A program made the position numbers and the translations under genes. Shown piece after piece: positions 63,019 to 64,000 of a stretch of 64,000 nucleotides of DNA. The stretch is taken from NCBI RefSeq assembly GCF_000011345.1, contig NC_004113.1, positions 2,170,001-2,234,000 of the forward strand, written 5' to 3'. The stretch's first letter is position 1; each line of letters opens with the position of its first letter. The DNA is from Thermosynechococcus vestitus BP-1. Its GTDB lineage: Bacteria > Cyanobacteriota > Cyanobacteriia > Thermosynechococcales > Thermosynechococcaceae. Below the pieces are notes generated by a model. That model worked only from the letters and a program-made list of their open reading frames with translations. It did no database searches and had not been told where the DNA came from.

Positions 63019-64000
63019 ATGCGCTCAGCCCCCGTTGTGGAGGAAATAGCCACGATTGATGCCCAGTATATGGGGCGCTGCCTTGAGTTAGCGGCTCGGG
63101 CCAAAGGCCGTACGGCTCCGAATCCCCTCGTCGGCTGTGTGATTGTGGCGGAGGGACGGGTCATTGGGGAGGGATTTCATCCCAAGGCGGGGGAACCCCA
63201 TGCCGAGGTCTTTGCCCTGCGCAGTGTCAGCGAGAGCGATCGCCCCCTCCTGAGCAAGGCCACCCTCTACGTCAACCTTGAGCCCTGCAACCACTATGGC
63301 CGCACTCCCCCCTGCACTGAGGCAATTCTTGCCGCGGGTATTCCCAAGGTGGTGGTGGGCATGATTGATCCGAATCCCCAAGTGGCCGGAGCAGGGGTAG
63401 AGCGGCTGCGCTCAGCGGGCATAGAAGTCACTGTTGGCGTGCGGGAAGCAGACTGTCAACGCCTGAACGAAGCGTTTGTCCATCGGGTGCGCTACCAGCG
63501 TCCCTTTGGCATTTTGAAGTACGCCATGACCCTCGACGGCAAAATTGCCTCCAGGGCGGGTCATAGTCTCTGGGTGAGTGGCGAAGCCGCACGCGCCATG
63601 GTGCATCAACTGCGCTCTGAATGCGATGCTGTCATTGTGGGGGGCAATACCGTGCGTCTAGATAATCCCCTCTTGACCTCACGCCATGGGCACAATCCCC
63701 TACGGGTGGTCATGAGCCGTACCCTTGATCTGCCACCGGATGCCTCTTTGTGGGACACAACCGCAGCGGCGACCTTGGTGGTTACTTCCGCTTCGCCCCA
63801 GCATCCCCTCATTCCCCAATTGCAGGCACGGGGTGTGGAGGTGGTCCACCGCGAGCCCCTAACACCGACTGCCGTTATGGCACTGCTTCATCAACGGGGC
63901 ATCATGACAGCGCTTTGGGAGTGTGGCGGTTCCCTCGCAGCGGCAGCGATCGCCGAAGGCATGGTACAGAAGGTGTGGGCATTTATTGCGCCAAAAATTA
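63019..64000 (+). CDS. ribD: Riboflavin biosynthesis protein RibD, N-terminal part (runs off the window)
   Basis: 327 codons are present from ATG 63019 and the frame is open at the window edge. Bifunctional diaminohydroxyphosphoribosylaminopyrimidine deaminase and reductase. The deaminase zinc motifs are HAEVFAL and PCNHYGRTPPC; the reductase half starts around RPFGILKYAMTLDGKIASR with WVSGEAARAMVHQLRSECDAVIVGGNTV (in part). It follows the DUF6679 gene by 9 bp. A TTG two codons earlier is the alternative start. Confidence 0.95.
   Translation, partial: MRSAPVVEEIATIDAQYMGRCLELAARAKGRTAPNPLVGCVIVAEGRVIGEGFHPKAGEPHAEVFALRSVSESDRPLLSKATLYVNLEPCNHYGRTPPCTEAILAAGIPKVVVGMIDPNPQVAGAGVERLRSAGIEVTVGVREADCQRLNEAFVHRVRYQRPFGILKYAMTLDGKIASRAGHSLWVSGEAARAMVHQLRSECDAVIVGGNTVRLDNPLLTSRHGHNPLRVVMSRTLDLPPDASLWDTTAAATLVVTSASPQHPLIPQLQARGVEVVHREPLTPTAVMALLHQRGIMTALWECGGSLAAAAIAEGMVQKVWAFIAPKI

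Overview
The window is chromosomal DNA of a cyanobacterium, most probably a thermophilic Thermosynechococcus. The HIP1 octamer GCGATCGC recurs throughout. The gene set is cyanobacterial: a CO2-uptake NDH-1 module (ndhF3-ndhD3-cupA), a BicA-type bicarbonate transporter, ycf35, a PlmA-type GntR regulator, LL-diaminopimelate aminotransferase, a dnaK3/dnaJ pair and a cyanobacterial RNase P RNA. A compact group II intron copy without a reverse transcriptase gene, sitting inside a transposon gene, also fits that genus. The species call is an inference; no database was searched.

Layout. 1-580: 3' part of a group II intron inserted in a tnpB gene, then the tnpB tail and the right end of an IS200/IS605-type element. 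595-6300: thioredoxin-like protein, recA, GNAT, TPR protein, CD225 protein, nagA and a two-cluster ferredoxin. 6302-13506: HerA-like ATPase, PBP4-type peptidase, leuS, an OmpR-type regulator. 13768-20411: initiator tRNA with a clear promoter, an O-antigen ligase/TPR protein, dapL, alaS. 20535-22043: deleted IS481-type copy, truncated DUF928 gene, rnpB. 22128-31618: pheA, ald, cdsA, an ECF sigma/anti-sigma pair, gpsA, DUF6671, a lone LivG-like ATPase, a beta-lactamase-fold protein, a SpoU methyltransferase. 32017-36707: plmA, proB, an inositol-monophosphatase-family gene, a dead DUF29 gene, a YrdC protein. 37052-45668: ndhF3-ndhD3-cupA, glyA, a WecA-type transferase, cinA. 45954-50529: a YadA-like adhesin gene with an in-frame stop, two heptose-pathway-like genes, a Crp/Fnr regulator. 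50512-51612: full-length IS481-type element lying on the start codon of that regulator. 52043-64000: DUF2997-ycf35-ferredoxin cluster, bicA, alkyladenine glycosylase, dnaJ-dnaK3, DUF6679 and the first part of ribD.

Genes that act together: ndhF3-ndhD3-cupA (CO2 hydration at NDH-1MS) and bicA (Na+-dependent HCO3- uptake) both feed the carbon-concentrating mechanism. The sigma/anti-sigma pair and dnaJ/dnaK3 are functional pairs. The GT9 and HAD-phosphatase genes overlap and look like a surface-sugar unit.

The most notable signals are about genome change. Six perfect tandem duplications of 12-17 bp are scattered through the window. One of them (13 bp) explains a frameshift in the DUF29 gene, another doubles the -10 region of rnpB, and a third rewrites the C-terminus of a membrane protein. 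The intact IS481-type element has a 6-bp target duplication that includes the start codon of the Crp/Fnr gene, and its end offers a new ribosome-binding site and in-frame ATG. The other IS copy is an exact in-frame 354-bp deletion derivative that has lost the DNA-binding domain.
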